NCBI GenBank assembly: GCA_022567695.1
Contig: JADFGN010000013.1
Span: 1-33,361 of the forward strand
Length of the DNA: 33,361 nt
Reading direction: 5' to 3'
From: Candidatus Poribacteria bacterium
GTDB lineage: Bacteria > Poribacteria > WGA-4E > PCPOR2b
The notes beneath the pieces were generated by a model. The model saw only the letters and a program-made list of their open reading frames with translations, had not been told where the DNA came from and ran no database searches. The position numbers and the translations under genes are program-made. Every line of letters begins with the position of its first letter. The first letter of the stretch is position 1. Shown here piece after piece: positions 18,606-27,956 of this stretch.

Positions 18606-19310
18606 TTATCGTCGTCTTATCCTTTGCATCAGATCTGCCTGACGCTGTCGTGTTCGTTCCAATTGACGTCGGTCCTGTTTGGTACGCTGTCTCTGGAGTT
18701 CCGCTTGATGATTGAGCAGATGCTTCTGGTGCTCCCGACGGGATATCCCCGATTCCGACTCGCCTTGCTGGATTGAAGAGTTAAAGTTCGTCAGCGTAAC
18801 CGTTTGTTTTGTCGGTGGATATGTTTGAATGACTCCCGGACTTTGACGCTCGATTGGCGGGGTTAAGTTGAACCGCGACAATGATTGGTATTCAGATCGT
18901 AGCTGGTTGACTCTGTCTGCAAGCAAATCCTGTTGGGTCGTGTGTTGGGCCTGCCAATGGCGTTGTGTATTCTGATAAGTCTCAATTAGTGTTCTCTGTT
19001 GCGAAATTAGTTGAGCCGCTTCCTTGAATTGCTGGTGCTGCTGGTAAAGTTCACGCCTTTGTTCGGCAATTCGTTGCTGTTGGCGTTGAATTCGTCCCTC
19101 TTGCCCTTGAAGTCGCCCATTGAGTGAAGCCACTTCGCCTTGCAATTGATCGATGGTCTGTTCAAGTAAGATGAGTCGATCTTCCTGCGCTTCGAGGAGC
19201 ATTTCCATTTGGGATATGTCCTCCGATTCGGGGTTCATGAAGATAATCCCAAAGGCGATCGCCACGATTGCAACTCCGATTGTTCCAACAAACCAATGCG
19301 TCTTTGTCAT
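18606..19310 (-). CDS. Single-TM, Gln/Arg-rich coiled-coil protein
   Basis: TM segment WFVGTIGVAIVAIAFGIIF near the N-terminus, then heptad-like LLEAQEDRLILLEQTIDQLQGEVASLNGRLQGQEGRIQRQQQRIAEQRRELYQQHQQ, and basic QR-rich tail. Confidence 0.7.
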   Translation of the reverse strand: MTKTHWFVGTIGVAIVAIAFGIIFMNPESEDISQMEMLLEAQEDRLILLEQTIDQLQGEVASLNGRLQGQEGRIQRQQQRIAEQRRELYQQHQQFKEAAQLISQQRTLIETYQNTQRHWQAQHTTQQDLLADRVNQLRSEYQSLSRFNLTPPIERQSPGVIQTYPPTKQTVTLTNFNSSIQQGESESGISRREHQKHLLNHQAELQRQRTKQDRRQLERTRQRQADLMQRIRRR

Positions 19311-19344
19311 GATTTAACCCTCCTGATTTAGTCCGCATTATAGA

Positions 19345-19917
19345 TTACCTAATTGCCAAAGCAACGGTATGATTTCTTCCCTGCTTAACCTTTCGATAAT
19401 TTCCGAAGATCTCTTTGAAATTCCGCTTGATAAATTCCCGCAAGCCAGAAATCGTGACGACGTAAAATTTGCCATTCGGTTGTAGATGAGCTCTAGCTTC
19501 GAGCAGGATGATTCTGAGGAGTTCCTTTCCAACATTACCGGGCAAGTTTGATGCAATCACATCGAATTGAATCTTCGGAAGGTGGCTAAAAGCGTTACTT
19601 AATAAAACTTCACAATTTTGGAGACCGTTATTTTCAACGTTTTTCTGTGCATACTCAACCGCCACAAAATCCTTATCGACCATGTAGATTTTTCCGGAAT
19701 TGGACAATCTTGCCATTGCGAGTCCGATTGGACCATACCCACAGCCGAGATCGAGACAGGTATCCCCTCCATCCACATCAAGCTGATCAATTAGGAGACT
19801 TGTTCCTTTGTCGATCGATGTCGGGCAAAAAAGTCCCCATGTCGTATGAAAAACAAAATCAAATCCCCGTAACTGTGCGTTAAAAACCGTATCGCGTTTC
19901 AGTTTTTTTAAGTTCAT
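19345..19917 (-). CDS. Class I SAM-dependent methyltransferase (RsmC/MTS-like)
   Basis: GGDTCLDLGCGYGPIGLAMARL, GKIYMVDKDFVAVEYAQKNVENNGLQN, FDVIASNLPGNVG; ORF opens at 20025, preferred ATG 19917. Confidence 0.82.
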   Translation of the reverse strand: MNLKKLKRDTVFNAQLRGFDFVFHTTWGLFCPTSIDKGTSLLIDQLDVDGGDTCLDLGCGYGPIGLAMARLSNSGKIYMVDKDFVAVEYAQKNVENNGLQNCEVLLSNAFSHLPKIQFDVIASNLPGNVGKELLRIILLEARAHLQPNGKFYVVTISGLREFIKRNFKEIFGNYRKVKQGRNHTVALAIR

Positions 19918-20028
19918 CGTTGAAGCCACTCCTTCAAGAATCGGATGGTGTGTTCCCATTGTCCTTTGGCGTAAAGCGAACAGAGATAAAGGCTCAACGC
20001 CAATAGCCCACCGCCGACTAGCCAATCT

Positions 20029-21972
20029 CTAATCTTTGCGAACATAGAGTCCTTCTCCAATGCTTTCTAAGCCACCGGTAGTCACGGCTTCTTCGATCTT
20101 TTGCTGAACAAGAGGCGGAGGTCGTGAAACAAAGAGATACGATACATTTCGCTGGCGCATGATTTCCAAGATGTCCGTGTTGGCATCAATCGGCACATAG
20201 CGCAATTTGCGTGAGAAATCGGCGGCGTACAGTGGATATACCCATCCATCGCCACTAACATTATATCCTATGATTTCATCTGGTGGCACCGTTTCAAGGG
20301 CATTCTGGTAACTTTCCCCGATGTACAAACCCAATGCCGCTGTCGATCGCTTCTTGAGCGGCAACCGGGCCATCTGCTCCCACTGTTTAAGAGTGAGCCG
20401 CCCGATGTCGAGCGTACCGACGAAATTGAGTATCAGACATCCTGTTGCTAAAAAATAGAAGCCCCAACGGATTGGCTTGGGACGCAGGCGGCTGACGACC
20501 AATCCAAAACTCAACGAGAACAGCGCGGGAAACCAGAGTGTAAAGCGCATGTTCCACGGATCTGGTGTTACCCACGCCAGCAGTCCAGCGAGTGAAAGTA
20601 GGAAACCTCCTGCAAGCCAGCGCACTTGGGAGACCGTAATAATACCATATACAAGGGTCGGTAATCCACAACAGAAAGCAAACCAACCCCATCCGGTAAT
20701 ATCGTTGAGATCGGCGTTGTACCGTCCTTGCGAGTCGTAGATTTTTTCGCCGATTAGCATTTCAACGTTTTTGGCAAGTGACGCAAAGCTGAAAGTCCCT
20801 TGTTGTCCGTGTCCCTCACCTGCGCCGAAGATGAGGTGTCCAAATAGACGCAAATCTGTTGGATAAAAAGGGTTGTCAAAAAGGATGAGATTCCTGATGA
20901 ACCAATATCCGGCAATGAGTGAACCCGCTCCAGTAACGAAGCAGATGAGTAGAACTTGCTTTGGTGTCGAGTTCTTCGAGACAGCGATTTTCAACTTCGA
21001 TCGCCATGTCGGGAGTTCTTCTTGAACTGGAGATTTAGTCCAAATCTGAGTTCGCTTCCATAAACTCCAGATAGCAAACACGAACAATCCGGGAACGATA
21101 AAAGCGATGTAAGGTTTCGTCCCGATTGCCAGACACAATCCCAACCAGATCAGCAGTAGGCGTTTTCGCAAGTGTGTCCCGCTCTGTTGCCAATCGAGGA
21201 GGAGAGCGAGAATAAACAGATACACCGCCGCAATCGGGAGGTCATTGTTGCCAGAAGTTGCGTGGAGGGCAATTGAAGGGGTGTAGGCGTAGAGAATCGC
21301 CGTAAAAAGTGCGAGCGGATGATTGATGTTGAGCGTACGAGCAATCGAATAGACACAGGCGGAAGCAAGGAGATAAAATGGGATGCTTGCTGCATCAATC
21401 ATAAAATCGTGATGTGGAAACAGCACAAACCACGTCTGAAACAGTTCATAATTCGCGGGCCAAAAACTCCTTTTTACTGGTGTATCGAATATCAGCATCC
21501 GATGATTCTGTATCCATTCGGCAACGTTTGGCAGGTGATACGTCAGCGTGTCCCAAACGTAAGGCGGCAGGAACCAGACGTGAATTCCCATTCGGATAAA
21601 TTGCAAAGCGATGAGGACAAAGAAAAACAGATTGAGCAGATATCGGCGTCGCACTTGACTCAGAATGCTGAGTGTTCTAAAATCCGTATCGACTGAGTTG
21701 ATACGGATTTTTCCAGACCGCCACGCCCAGCCGATGGCGATGCATCCTAAAAGGGCGATCAAAAAAATTGGCGTCCGGTGAAGCCATCCGACAAGCCCAA
21801 AGAGCATCATCAATAACGTGGTGATAAAAATAAAAAGAAATCCGTAAACAAGGAAATTCATCCGCTGGTGATTGAGGCGTAGCGATTGCCAAAGGAGTAC
21901 GGCTAATCCCATGACGAAAAGATTCGCAACGCCCCACTGCAAAAGTGCGAGAATGAAGCTTGGTGTTTGCAT
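20029..21972 (-). CDS. Multi-pass membrane glycosyltransferase, GT39/ArnT-like
   Basis: 647 aa, many TM helices; PPYVWDTLTYHLPNVAEWIQNHRM...WPANYELFQTWFVLFPHHDFMID matches GT-C/GT39-type first-loop architecture. Confidence 0.72.
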   Translation of the reverse strand: MQTPSFILALLQWGVANLFVMGLAVLLWQSLRLNHQRMNFLVYGFLFIFITTLLMMLFGLVGWLHRTPIFLIALLGCIAIGWAWRSGKIRINSVDTDFRTLSILSQVRRRYLLNLFFFVLIALQFIRMGIHVWFLPPYVWDTLTYHLPNVAEWIQNHRMLIFDTPVKRSFWPANYELFQTWFVLFPHHDFMIDAASIPFYLLASACVYSIARTLNINHPLALFTAILYAYTPSIALHATSGNNDLPIAAVYLFILALLLDWQQSGTHLRKRLLLIWLGLCLAIGTKPYIAFIVPGLFVFAIWSLWKRTQIWTKSPVQEELPTWRSKLKIAVSKNSTPKQVLLICFVTGAGSLIAGYWFIRNLILFDNPFYPTDLRLFGHLIFGAGEGHGQQGTFSFASLAKNVEMLIGEKIYDSQGRYNADLNDITGWGWFAFCCGLPTLVYGIITVSQVRWLAGGFLLSLAGLLAWVTPDPWNMRFTLWFPALFSLSFGLVVSRLRPKPIRWGFYFLATGCLILNFVGTLDIGRLTLKQWEQMARLPLKKRSTAALGLYIGESYQNALETVPPDEIIGYNVSGDGWVYPLYAADFSRKLRYVPIDANTDILEIMRQRNVSYLFVSRPPPLVQQKIEEAVTTGGLESIGEGLYVRKD

Positions 21973-22246
21973 AGCTGTTGAGAATCCTCTTACTGAACTT
22001 TTTTCGCGAAGGCCCGACCGGATCGGAAAATCGCAGAAACGATTCGGCTCCTACAATCAACGCGACACGAATCAAACTGGAAATTTCTGTTGCACACGTA
22101 TCAAGATTATGCTAGAATGAGGCAAAAGCGAGATAGATATTGCAATAAAATTGTAGGTCGAGATTCTTGCGATGACTTGCAATCTTTAACCTCACCACGC
22201 CCTCCTCTCCTAAGAAGAGAGGGAGAATATACAGGGAGGCAGTTCT

Positions 22247-22684
22247 TTGAAACAGGCTGGTTTAACATCTACACAACTTCTCGTAGTCATTGTTGTAATT
22301 GGTATCGTGGCAGCCGTTTTCTTAGCTCCTCGCATTCTTGGTCAAGCTGGCAAAGTGTTGCAGGCCCAAGCTGCGGAAGAAATCGAAACCATCGGTATCG
22401 CACTAGACCAATACGCGAAAGATAATGGAGATTATCCATCGACTGAGCAAGGGTTGGCTGCACTCTGGGAGAAGCCGGAACTTCCGCCCATTCCAACGAA
22501 CTGGGCTGGACCTTACCTGAAGATTCCTATCACGACAGACCCGTGGGGAAATGAATATGTTTACATTCGCCCTGGCGTTCATGATCGATATGGATACGAT
22601 CTCCTCTCTTTTGGAAGAGACGGCACTGAAGGTGGAACAGGCGACGCCGAAGAGGTCGTTAGCTGGATCCGGCCAGATGAATAG
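22247..22684 (+). CDS. GspG-like type II secretion major-pseudopilin homologue
   Basis: TTG start, AGGGAGG upstream; prepilin-like GLTSTQLLVVIVVIGIVAAVFLAPRI, then DQYAKDNGDYPSTEQGLAALWEKPELPPIPTNWAGPYLKIPITTDPWGNEYVYIRPGVHDRYGYDLLSFGRDGTEGGTGDAEEVVSW. Confidence 0.93.
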   Translation: MKQAGLTSTQLLVVIVVIGIVAAVFLAPRILGQAGKVLQAQAAEEIETIGIALDQYAKDNGDYPSTEQGLAALWEKPELPPIPTNWAGPYLKIPITTDPWGNEYVYIRPGVHDRYGYDLLSFGRDGTEGGTGDAEEVVSWIRPDE

Positions 22685-22686
22685 AA

Positions 22687-23214
22687 ATGGATTATCAGCG
22701 AGAGGAACTTGAGAAAGATGACAATCCCTTTGCCTTGGTGGTTTTTGCCTCTCAAGAAAGAGAACGCCTCCGGCGAGATGGGGATGGCTTCGATGCCAAG
22801 TGGTATCTGATTCGGAAGTTGTATGAACGGGGATATAGCCGAGAGGAAGTTGTAGGGTTGTTTGAATTTATCGATTGGGTAATTCAACTAAATGACGAAG
22901 AAGAAAATCGATTATGGGAAGAGATAGGAACTCTAGAGGAGGTGAAACAAATGCCTTATATCACAAGCGTCGAACGAATCGGTTTGCGAAAAGGCAGGGA
23001 AGAAGGGTTGCAACAGGGGTTGCAACAGGGACTGCAACAGGGACTGCAACAAATGGTTATTGATGCCTTGGAAGTGAGATTTGCGGAAATCCCATCTCTC
23101 ATTTCTGAATCTATTCATCAGACCAAAGACCCCGAGCGGCTGAAAGCTCTACACCGTCAAGCCATTCGGAGCGCGTCTCTGGAAGAATTCCAACAGGGAC
23201 TCAACGGAAACTGA
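22687..23214 (+). pseudogene. C-terminal fragment of Rpn/PD-(D/E)XK nuclease-family transposase-like protein
   Basis: DNPFALVVFASQERE...KWYLIRKLYERGYSREEVVGLFEFIDWVIQLNDEEENRLWEEI...MPYITSVERIGLRKGREEGLQQGLQQG is the typical C-terminal half; N-terminal nuclease domain absent. Confidence 0.75.
23005..23052 (+). repeat. Four tandem 12-bp repeats encoding GLQQ
   Basis: GGGTTGCAACAG x2, GGACTGCAACAG, GGACTGCAACAA. Confidence 0.95.
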
Positions 23215-23362
23215 TCCTCAGCTATACGGATGGATACATATTTTATCGCTTGACACCGTGCAGGAGGCAAGATGCAGGAGATACAAGGGACAAGATGCAA
23301 GGATACGCCTCGCTAGGCGGAATGCAAAAGCGCAAGTTATGCTCTCATTGGCCTGATATTCT

Positions 23363-26300
23363 TCATCCCCGGATGTGGACACGCGAACTGCCATTGCCCA
23401 TTTTCTCAACAGCGATTTGCACGGGAATACGCCGCGTCAGCTCTCCAACATGACTGATAACCACGATGCTCTTGCCCGCCATCCGTAGGCCTTCTAGCGC
23501 AGAAATTGCGGTGTCAAGGGTTTTGGTGTCGAGCGTACCGAATCCTTCGTCTAGGAAAAGCGAATTGAGTTGTGTCCTTCCCCGGCTCATCTCCGAAAGC
23601 GCAAGTGCCAGTGAAAGACTTGCCAAAAACGATTCTCCGCCGGATAGCGTTTCTACAGGGCGTTCTTCATTCGCATTCCATTTGTCGATCACAACCATGT
23701 CTTGCATGCCCTTCACCTTCAGCCGGTAACGCCCCGTCAGGTCCTCCAACTGTTTGTTCGCCAAACGGATAAGGAAGTCAAACATGTGTTCTAGGGCGAA
23801 GTCGCGCAGGCTGTTTTGGGGCATGCAATCCTGCAGTCGCGCCCATCGATCGCTCTCTTTTCTGGCTTTCTCCAGTACAATTCCTTGTTCTTCACGTCTG
23901 CGGAAATTCTCCTCCAATTCACCGATTCGTTGTCTCAACTGTCCAATCTCCTGATCTGTGGACTGAATCTCACGATCGACGGTTCGTTCTGTTTCCTGAA
24001 TGCGTTCCATTACCTGCGAATCGAAAGGTTGGTCGGCGAAGTGCTTCTGCAACGACCTAACTTCCTCCTCTGTGGCGTGCCGTCGTTGCCGGTACGCATC
24101 AATTTCCTCCGTAGATTTTTTCATCCACGAATCATCTCGGAACGCCTGCTCGTGGGTTTCCGGTGACGCGAAACCTGACTCTTCGAGTGCAACCGAGTAA
24201 GTTTGGTGGGCGACATCGAATCTCTCCAAGCATTCAGCACAACGTGATTCAGCATTGTTATGGTTTGTATGTGTGTATGCCAAGGCGTTCTCCTTTTCTC
24301 GCAACGCTTCTTCAGCGTGATTTCGGAGATCGGTCTTCTCCTGAACCTTCGCCTCCAACTTTTGGATGGCATCTTCCGCCCTCAATCCGCCTGTCTTCGC
24401 CCGTGCCGATGTCAATAATTTCTCGCCCTCCGTCCGATAGCGGTTAATCTCCGCATCCGCATCCATCAGCCGCTTCTGCTCAGATTCCAGCTTCCGCGTG
24501 CCTTCCTCGATTCTGTCGCTGAGGCGATCAAATAAATGCTGTTTCTGATTCAGACGCTTTTCACGTGTTTTGACCGCATCGATCTGTGCGGCGAACCGAT
24601 CGATTGCCTCCTCCGGCTGAAGCGCAGCACGTTCAGATGCGAAATCGTCAGGCAACGATTTCCAAAATTCTGCCTCGATTTCCAGAATCTCGTCGTTCAA
24701 CGTCTCAATTTCTGCAATCAACGCTCGACGTTCATCTTTTGTGCCGACCAACTCACTTTTGACACGCTGAAGCTCACGTTCGTGGTCGTTGAGCCGTTGC
24801 GTAATAAGCTTCTGAGCGTTCGATGCTTCTGTATGCGCAGTCATTGCATCCCGAAGTTTGCGAATCGAGTCATCAGCGGCGTCAATCTGCCGTTGTAACC
24901 AATCCGCCTCAATTTCATTCTTCGGATAAACTTGTTGCCATTCCGTTTGCGCAGAGATGATGGTGGTCTCTAACTTTTGCATCCGTTCGTGGGATTGGTT
25001 GATTTGTTGCTCTAAATTTTGCCCATCCCCTTCTGTACGTATCCGTTGCTGTTGCATTTCGCTGAGCTTGTCACTTTCGGCTTTCAATTCCGTCTCAGCT
25101 TGCGACAGATTTTGCGATGCGAGTTCAACCTGCTTTTCGGCGTCGAGTTCTTTTTTATTTGCCCACGGGTGTTCCAGCGCGCCACATACAAGACACGGAT
25201 CTCCCTTATGCAGTTGCTGCCGTAAGGCACTCACATGGTTAGCCATGCGGGCAATTTCTCTCTCTGCTTCACAACGCTTGACCTTCTCCTCCGCTTGCCC
25301 GACGATTTCTATTTGAACCGCCAACTCCTGATCGAGGGAAATAAGTTTATCATTAATCGCACTTTTGTTTTCAATTATCTGCGCTGAATCACGCTGTATT
25401 TCATTGAGCCGATGGGCCGCGTCTTCGTATTTCCTTGCAACTGGTTGCATTTGTTGCGCTTGACGTTTTTGAACTTCCCATGTTTCTAGGCTTCCCTCAT
25501 CTTGTTGGGTTTTCAATTGAACTTCTGCCTGTTCCAGAGTTGTATCGGCATCGGTCTTTTCCGCGATGAGTTCTTCCCGTTCCTTCTCTAACTTTTCCAA
25601 CTGATAGCACAATCGCGTATGCTTCGACTGCGATTCTTTCTGGGCTTTCGACTTTTCTGCAAGAAATTCGCGCTTGCCGGTTAGCTGCACAAGGATTGCT
25701 CTGGCATCACCGAGTCGTTGATCGCTATTCTCTGGGAGTAGATTATCGCGCAGGAAGGCATTATCGGTATCAATCTGCTGCGCGAGTGCAGAACTCTCCT
25801 CCTCCTGTGAAGTCAACTTTCTCGACAGCTCGTTAATCTGTTCTTCAATGGTTTGCAATCCATCTTGTCGTTCTTTCAGTGTGTCAAATTGTGCTTGTGC
25901 CTTGATCTGTTCAGCGAGGGCAACGTTGTACGCCTCCATCTTCATTTCTCGCTCTTGCAGTACCGCCCGATACTGCCCATCAATTTCGGCGAACCCTTCA
26001 AGGCTCGCATCGTATTCGCGTTGTGCATGAGCTAAAGCACGTTCGGCTTTCTGAAATGCACTTTGTGCATCTTCAAGATCTTGCTTTTCTGACTGAAACG
26101 CCTGTCTTTCAGGACGTAATTTTGCGGAACGCCGAGCGAGTTCTAGCTCTGATTGTTTTTGATCGATCTCCGTCTGTTGGCTCAAGAGCTTTGTATGTCG
26201 AATTTTCACCTGAATGAGTTGTTCATGCAACCGTACACGATGAATTTCCCTCTCTTTCTCCGAAAGGATTGCCTGTCGTTTTTGTTGCAAAGATTTGGCG

Positions 26301-27016
26301 TTTGCCCCTAACGCTGTAAGCCTCGCTTCGGCTTCCTCGATCTCCTCACGGGTCGTGGCAGGGATGGCGTTGAATGATGCTTCTGCCTGCGCGTGCATGT
26401 TTTTCAAGCTCCTGACCTTTTCGTTAAGCACCTTTTTAAGTTGATCGTAGATAGCAATCCCCGTTGTGGCTTCGAGAATCTGACGCCGCTCTTCCGCCTT
26501 CGCCTTTAGAAACGCTGCGAAGTCTCCTTGCGCCAACATTACCGAGCGTGTGAAGGCATCAAAATCGAGTCCTAAAATAGATGCGATGGCGTCGCTTACT
26601 GTCAGCTCACTTATTCCCCGAGATTTCCCACGTGACGACAAGCGGTCGGTAATCAGTTCATGTGTATCCGTATTGATCAGTTTCCCCTCCGGTTTAAGTT
26701 CACCCCTTCGGTTCCGTTTGACACGCCATTCAGAGAGGTAACGGGTGCCATTGGCTGCAAAGAGAACTTCAGCAAATCCTTCCGTTTTGCCCTGACTCAA
26801 TAGATTCCCGGGATTTTGGTTACCGGTACTCGACAAACGTGGGGTCTTGCCGTACAATCCAACGCATAATGCATCGAGCAACGTCGTCTTGCCCGATCCG
26901 GTTGGCCCTGTGATAGCCAGCAACGAGGCATCATTTAGCGGCGAACTTTCGAAGTCGATTTCGACCTCTTGTCGAAAGCTATTCAAGTTTTTGAGGCATA
27001 ATTTGAGAAGTTGCAT
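23363..27016 (-). CDS. sbcC: Exonuclease SbcC (Rad50-like SMC ATPase)
   Basis: MQLLKLCLKNLNSFRQEVEIDFESSPLNDASLLAITGPTGSGKTTLLDALCVGLYG; zinc hook GDPCLVCGALEHP; ETLSGGESFLASLSLALALSEM; SLFLDEGFGTLD. Confidence 0.96.
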   Translation of the reverse strand: MQLLKLCLKNLNSFRQEVEIDFESSPLNDASLLAITGPTGSGKTTLLDALCVGLYGKTPRLSSTGNQNPGNLLSQGKTEGFAEVLFAANGTRYLSEWRVKRNRRGELKPEGKLINTDTHELITDRLSSRGKSRGISELTVSDAIASILGLDFDAFTRSVMLAQGDFAAFLKAKAEERRQILEATTGIAIYDQLKKVLNEKVRSLKNMHAQAEASFNAIPATTREEIEEAEARLTALGANAKSLQQKRQAILSEKEREIHRVRLHEQLIQVKIRHTKLLSQQTEIDQKQSELELARRSAKLRPERQAFQSEKQDLEDAQSAFQKAERALAHAQREYDASLEGFAEIDGQYRAVLQEREMKMEAYNVALAEQIKAQAQFDTLKERQDGLQTIEEQINELSRKLTSQEEESSALAQQIDTDNAFLRDNLLPENSDQRLGDARAILVQLTGKREFLAEKSKAQKESQSKHTRLCYQLEKLEKEREELIAEKTDADTTLEQAEVQLKTQQDEGSLETWEVQKRQAQQMQPVARKYEDAAHRLNEIQRDSAQIIENKSAINDKLISLDQELAVQIEIVGQAEEKVKRCEAEREIARMANHVSALRQQLHKGDPCLVCGALEHPWANKKELDAEKQVELASQNLSQAETELKAESDKLSEMQQQRIRTEGDGQNLEQQINQSHERMQKLETTIISAQTEWQQVYPKNEIEADWLQRQIDAADDSIRKLRDAMTAHTEASNAQKLITQRLNDHERELQRVKSELVGTKDERRALIAEIETLNDEILEIEAEFWKSLPDDFASERAALQPEEAIDRFAAQIDAVKTREKRLNQKQHLFDRLSDRIEEGTRKLESEQKRLMDADAEINRYRTEGEKLLTSARAKTGGLRAEDAIQKLEAKVQEKTDLRNHAEEALREKENALAYTHTNHNNAESRCAECLERFDVAHQTYSVALEESGFASPETHEQAFRDDSWMKKSTEEIDAYRQRRHATEEEVRSLQKHFADQPFDSQVMERIQETERTVDREIQSTDQEIGQLRQRIGELEENFRRREEQGIVLEKARKESDRWARLQDCMPQNSLRDFALEHMFDFLIRLANKQLEDLTGRYRLKVKGMQDMVVIDKWNANEERPVETLSGGESFLASLSLALALSEMSRGRTQLNSLFLDEGFGTLDTKTLDTAISALEGLRMAGKSIVVISHVGELTRRIPVQIAVEKMGNGSSRVHIRG

Positions 27017-27164
27017 CCGATCTCCTTAACTAATTTTCTCCCATTCTTGTCGATTGATTCCTGCTTTCCTAAGAATCCGCATGAGTAGGTTGGCGTGGTT
27101 CAAAATTGTCGTCCAAGGTCATTTTGTCAAAGGCAGAGAGTTGTCGAGAAACTAGAGAATATTC

Positions 27165-27956
27165 TTAACGACCTTTAATTTGTCCCCAAGTGGTAGCGAG
27201 TTTGTCTTTCGCATCAACGGCAAGCGTCTCATTCATCATTCTCTCAATGTCCGCTCCAGAGAGCGCGTAATTAGCAAGCGTCACTTCGTCGATGCGTCCT
27301 TGGAAGAATCGAGGGCAGCAACCTGCATTTTCGCCACCGATTTTGATATTTTCTCGATTGCTCCTTCCGATTCCGCCCTGCTTGATGATGCTTGCGTCCT
27401 TTTTACCGTTGATGTAGAAGTTTATTTCTTTGCCGTCCCAAACTACGGCAACGTGTGACCATTCTTTTATAGGCACCTTCTCACTTGATAGGTGGTATCC
27501 GGGGACTGCGGTTTCGTAGAAATAGTAGGCAATGCTACCACCGTTCGGCTCAAGCTGCATGTAGTACGATAGCTTAAAGAAAATAGTAAACTTATCCCCG
27601 GGCGGTTCGTTGGGATAAACCCAAGCCGCCATTGTCAGTGCTTCGTCGATGTCCACTTCGTCAGAGTGCGGAATCTCGATATACTGTGCACTTCCAACTT
27701 TGCCTCCAAATTCCAAGGCGTCACCGGAAATCCCTTCCGCCCACTTGACGTTGCCGGTAAATGTGCCAACTAGCCCATCAGTCGCATCTTCGGTTTCTTT
27801 GCCCTTCCCTTCGTCAAAATGCCAGATGTACATTTTTTTGCCAAGCTGTTTGACATTTCCTTTACCGCCAGCAGCAAAGCTAGCTTGACAAACGAACATC
27901 ATCGCAAAGATTAAAATTGCGAGATAGTGCCCACTTTTCAGAACTGTACTTTTCAT
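27165..27956 (-). CDS. Secreted LamG/concanavalin A-like lectin domain protein
   Basis: Signal peptide MKSTVLKSGHYLAILIFAMMFVCQASFA; LamG pattern MYIWHFDEGKGKETEDATDGLVGTFTG...YIEIPHSDEVDIDEALTMAAWVYP...WSHVAVVWDGKEINFYINGKKDAS...GRIDEVTLANYALSGADIERMM. Confidence 0.92.
   Translation of the reverse strand: MKSTVLKSGHYLAILIFAMMFVCQASFAAGGKGNVKQLGKKMYIWHFDEGKGKETEDATDGLVGTFTGNVKWAEGISGDALEFGGKVGSAQYIEIPHSDEVDIDEALTMAAWVYPNEPPGDKFTIFFKLSYYMQLEPNGGSIAYYFYETAVPGYHLSSEKVPIKEWSHVAVVWDGKEINFYINGKKDASIIKQGGIGRSNRENIKIGGENAGCCPRFFQGRIDEVTLANYALSGADIERMMNETLAVDAKDKLATTWGQIKGR

Noticed and set aside
22196-22230. Hairpin CCTCTC...GAGAGG upstream of the pseudopilin gene considered as a riboswitch
   Set aside because: Only a 6-bp stem (22204-22222); more like a common intergenic repeat remnant, with no riboswitch-specific motif.
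23005-23052. Tandem repeats considered as a CRISPR array
   Set aside because: Directly abutting 12-bp units without spacers, in frame within an ORF.
23218-23453. Small ORFs (23218-23409 minus, 23250-23453 plus) between the Rpn fragment and sbcC
   Set aside because: They are built from repeat sequence and the sbcC 3' end; no domain evidence.
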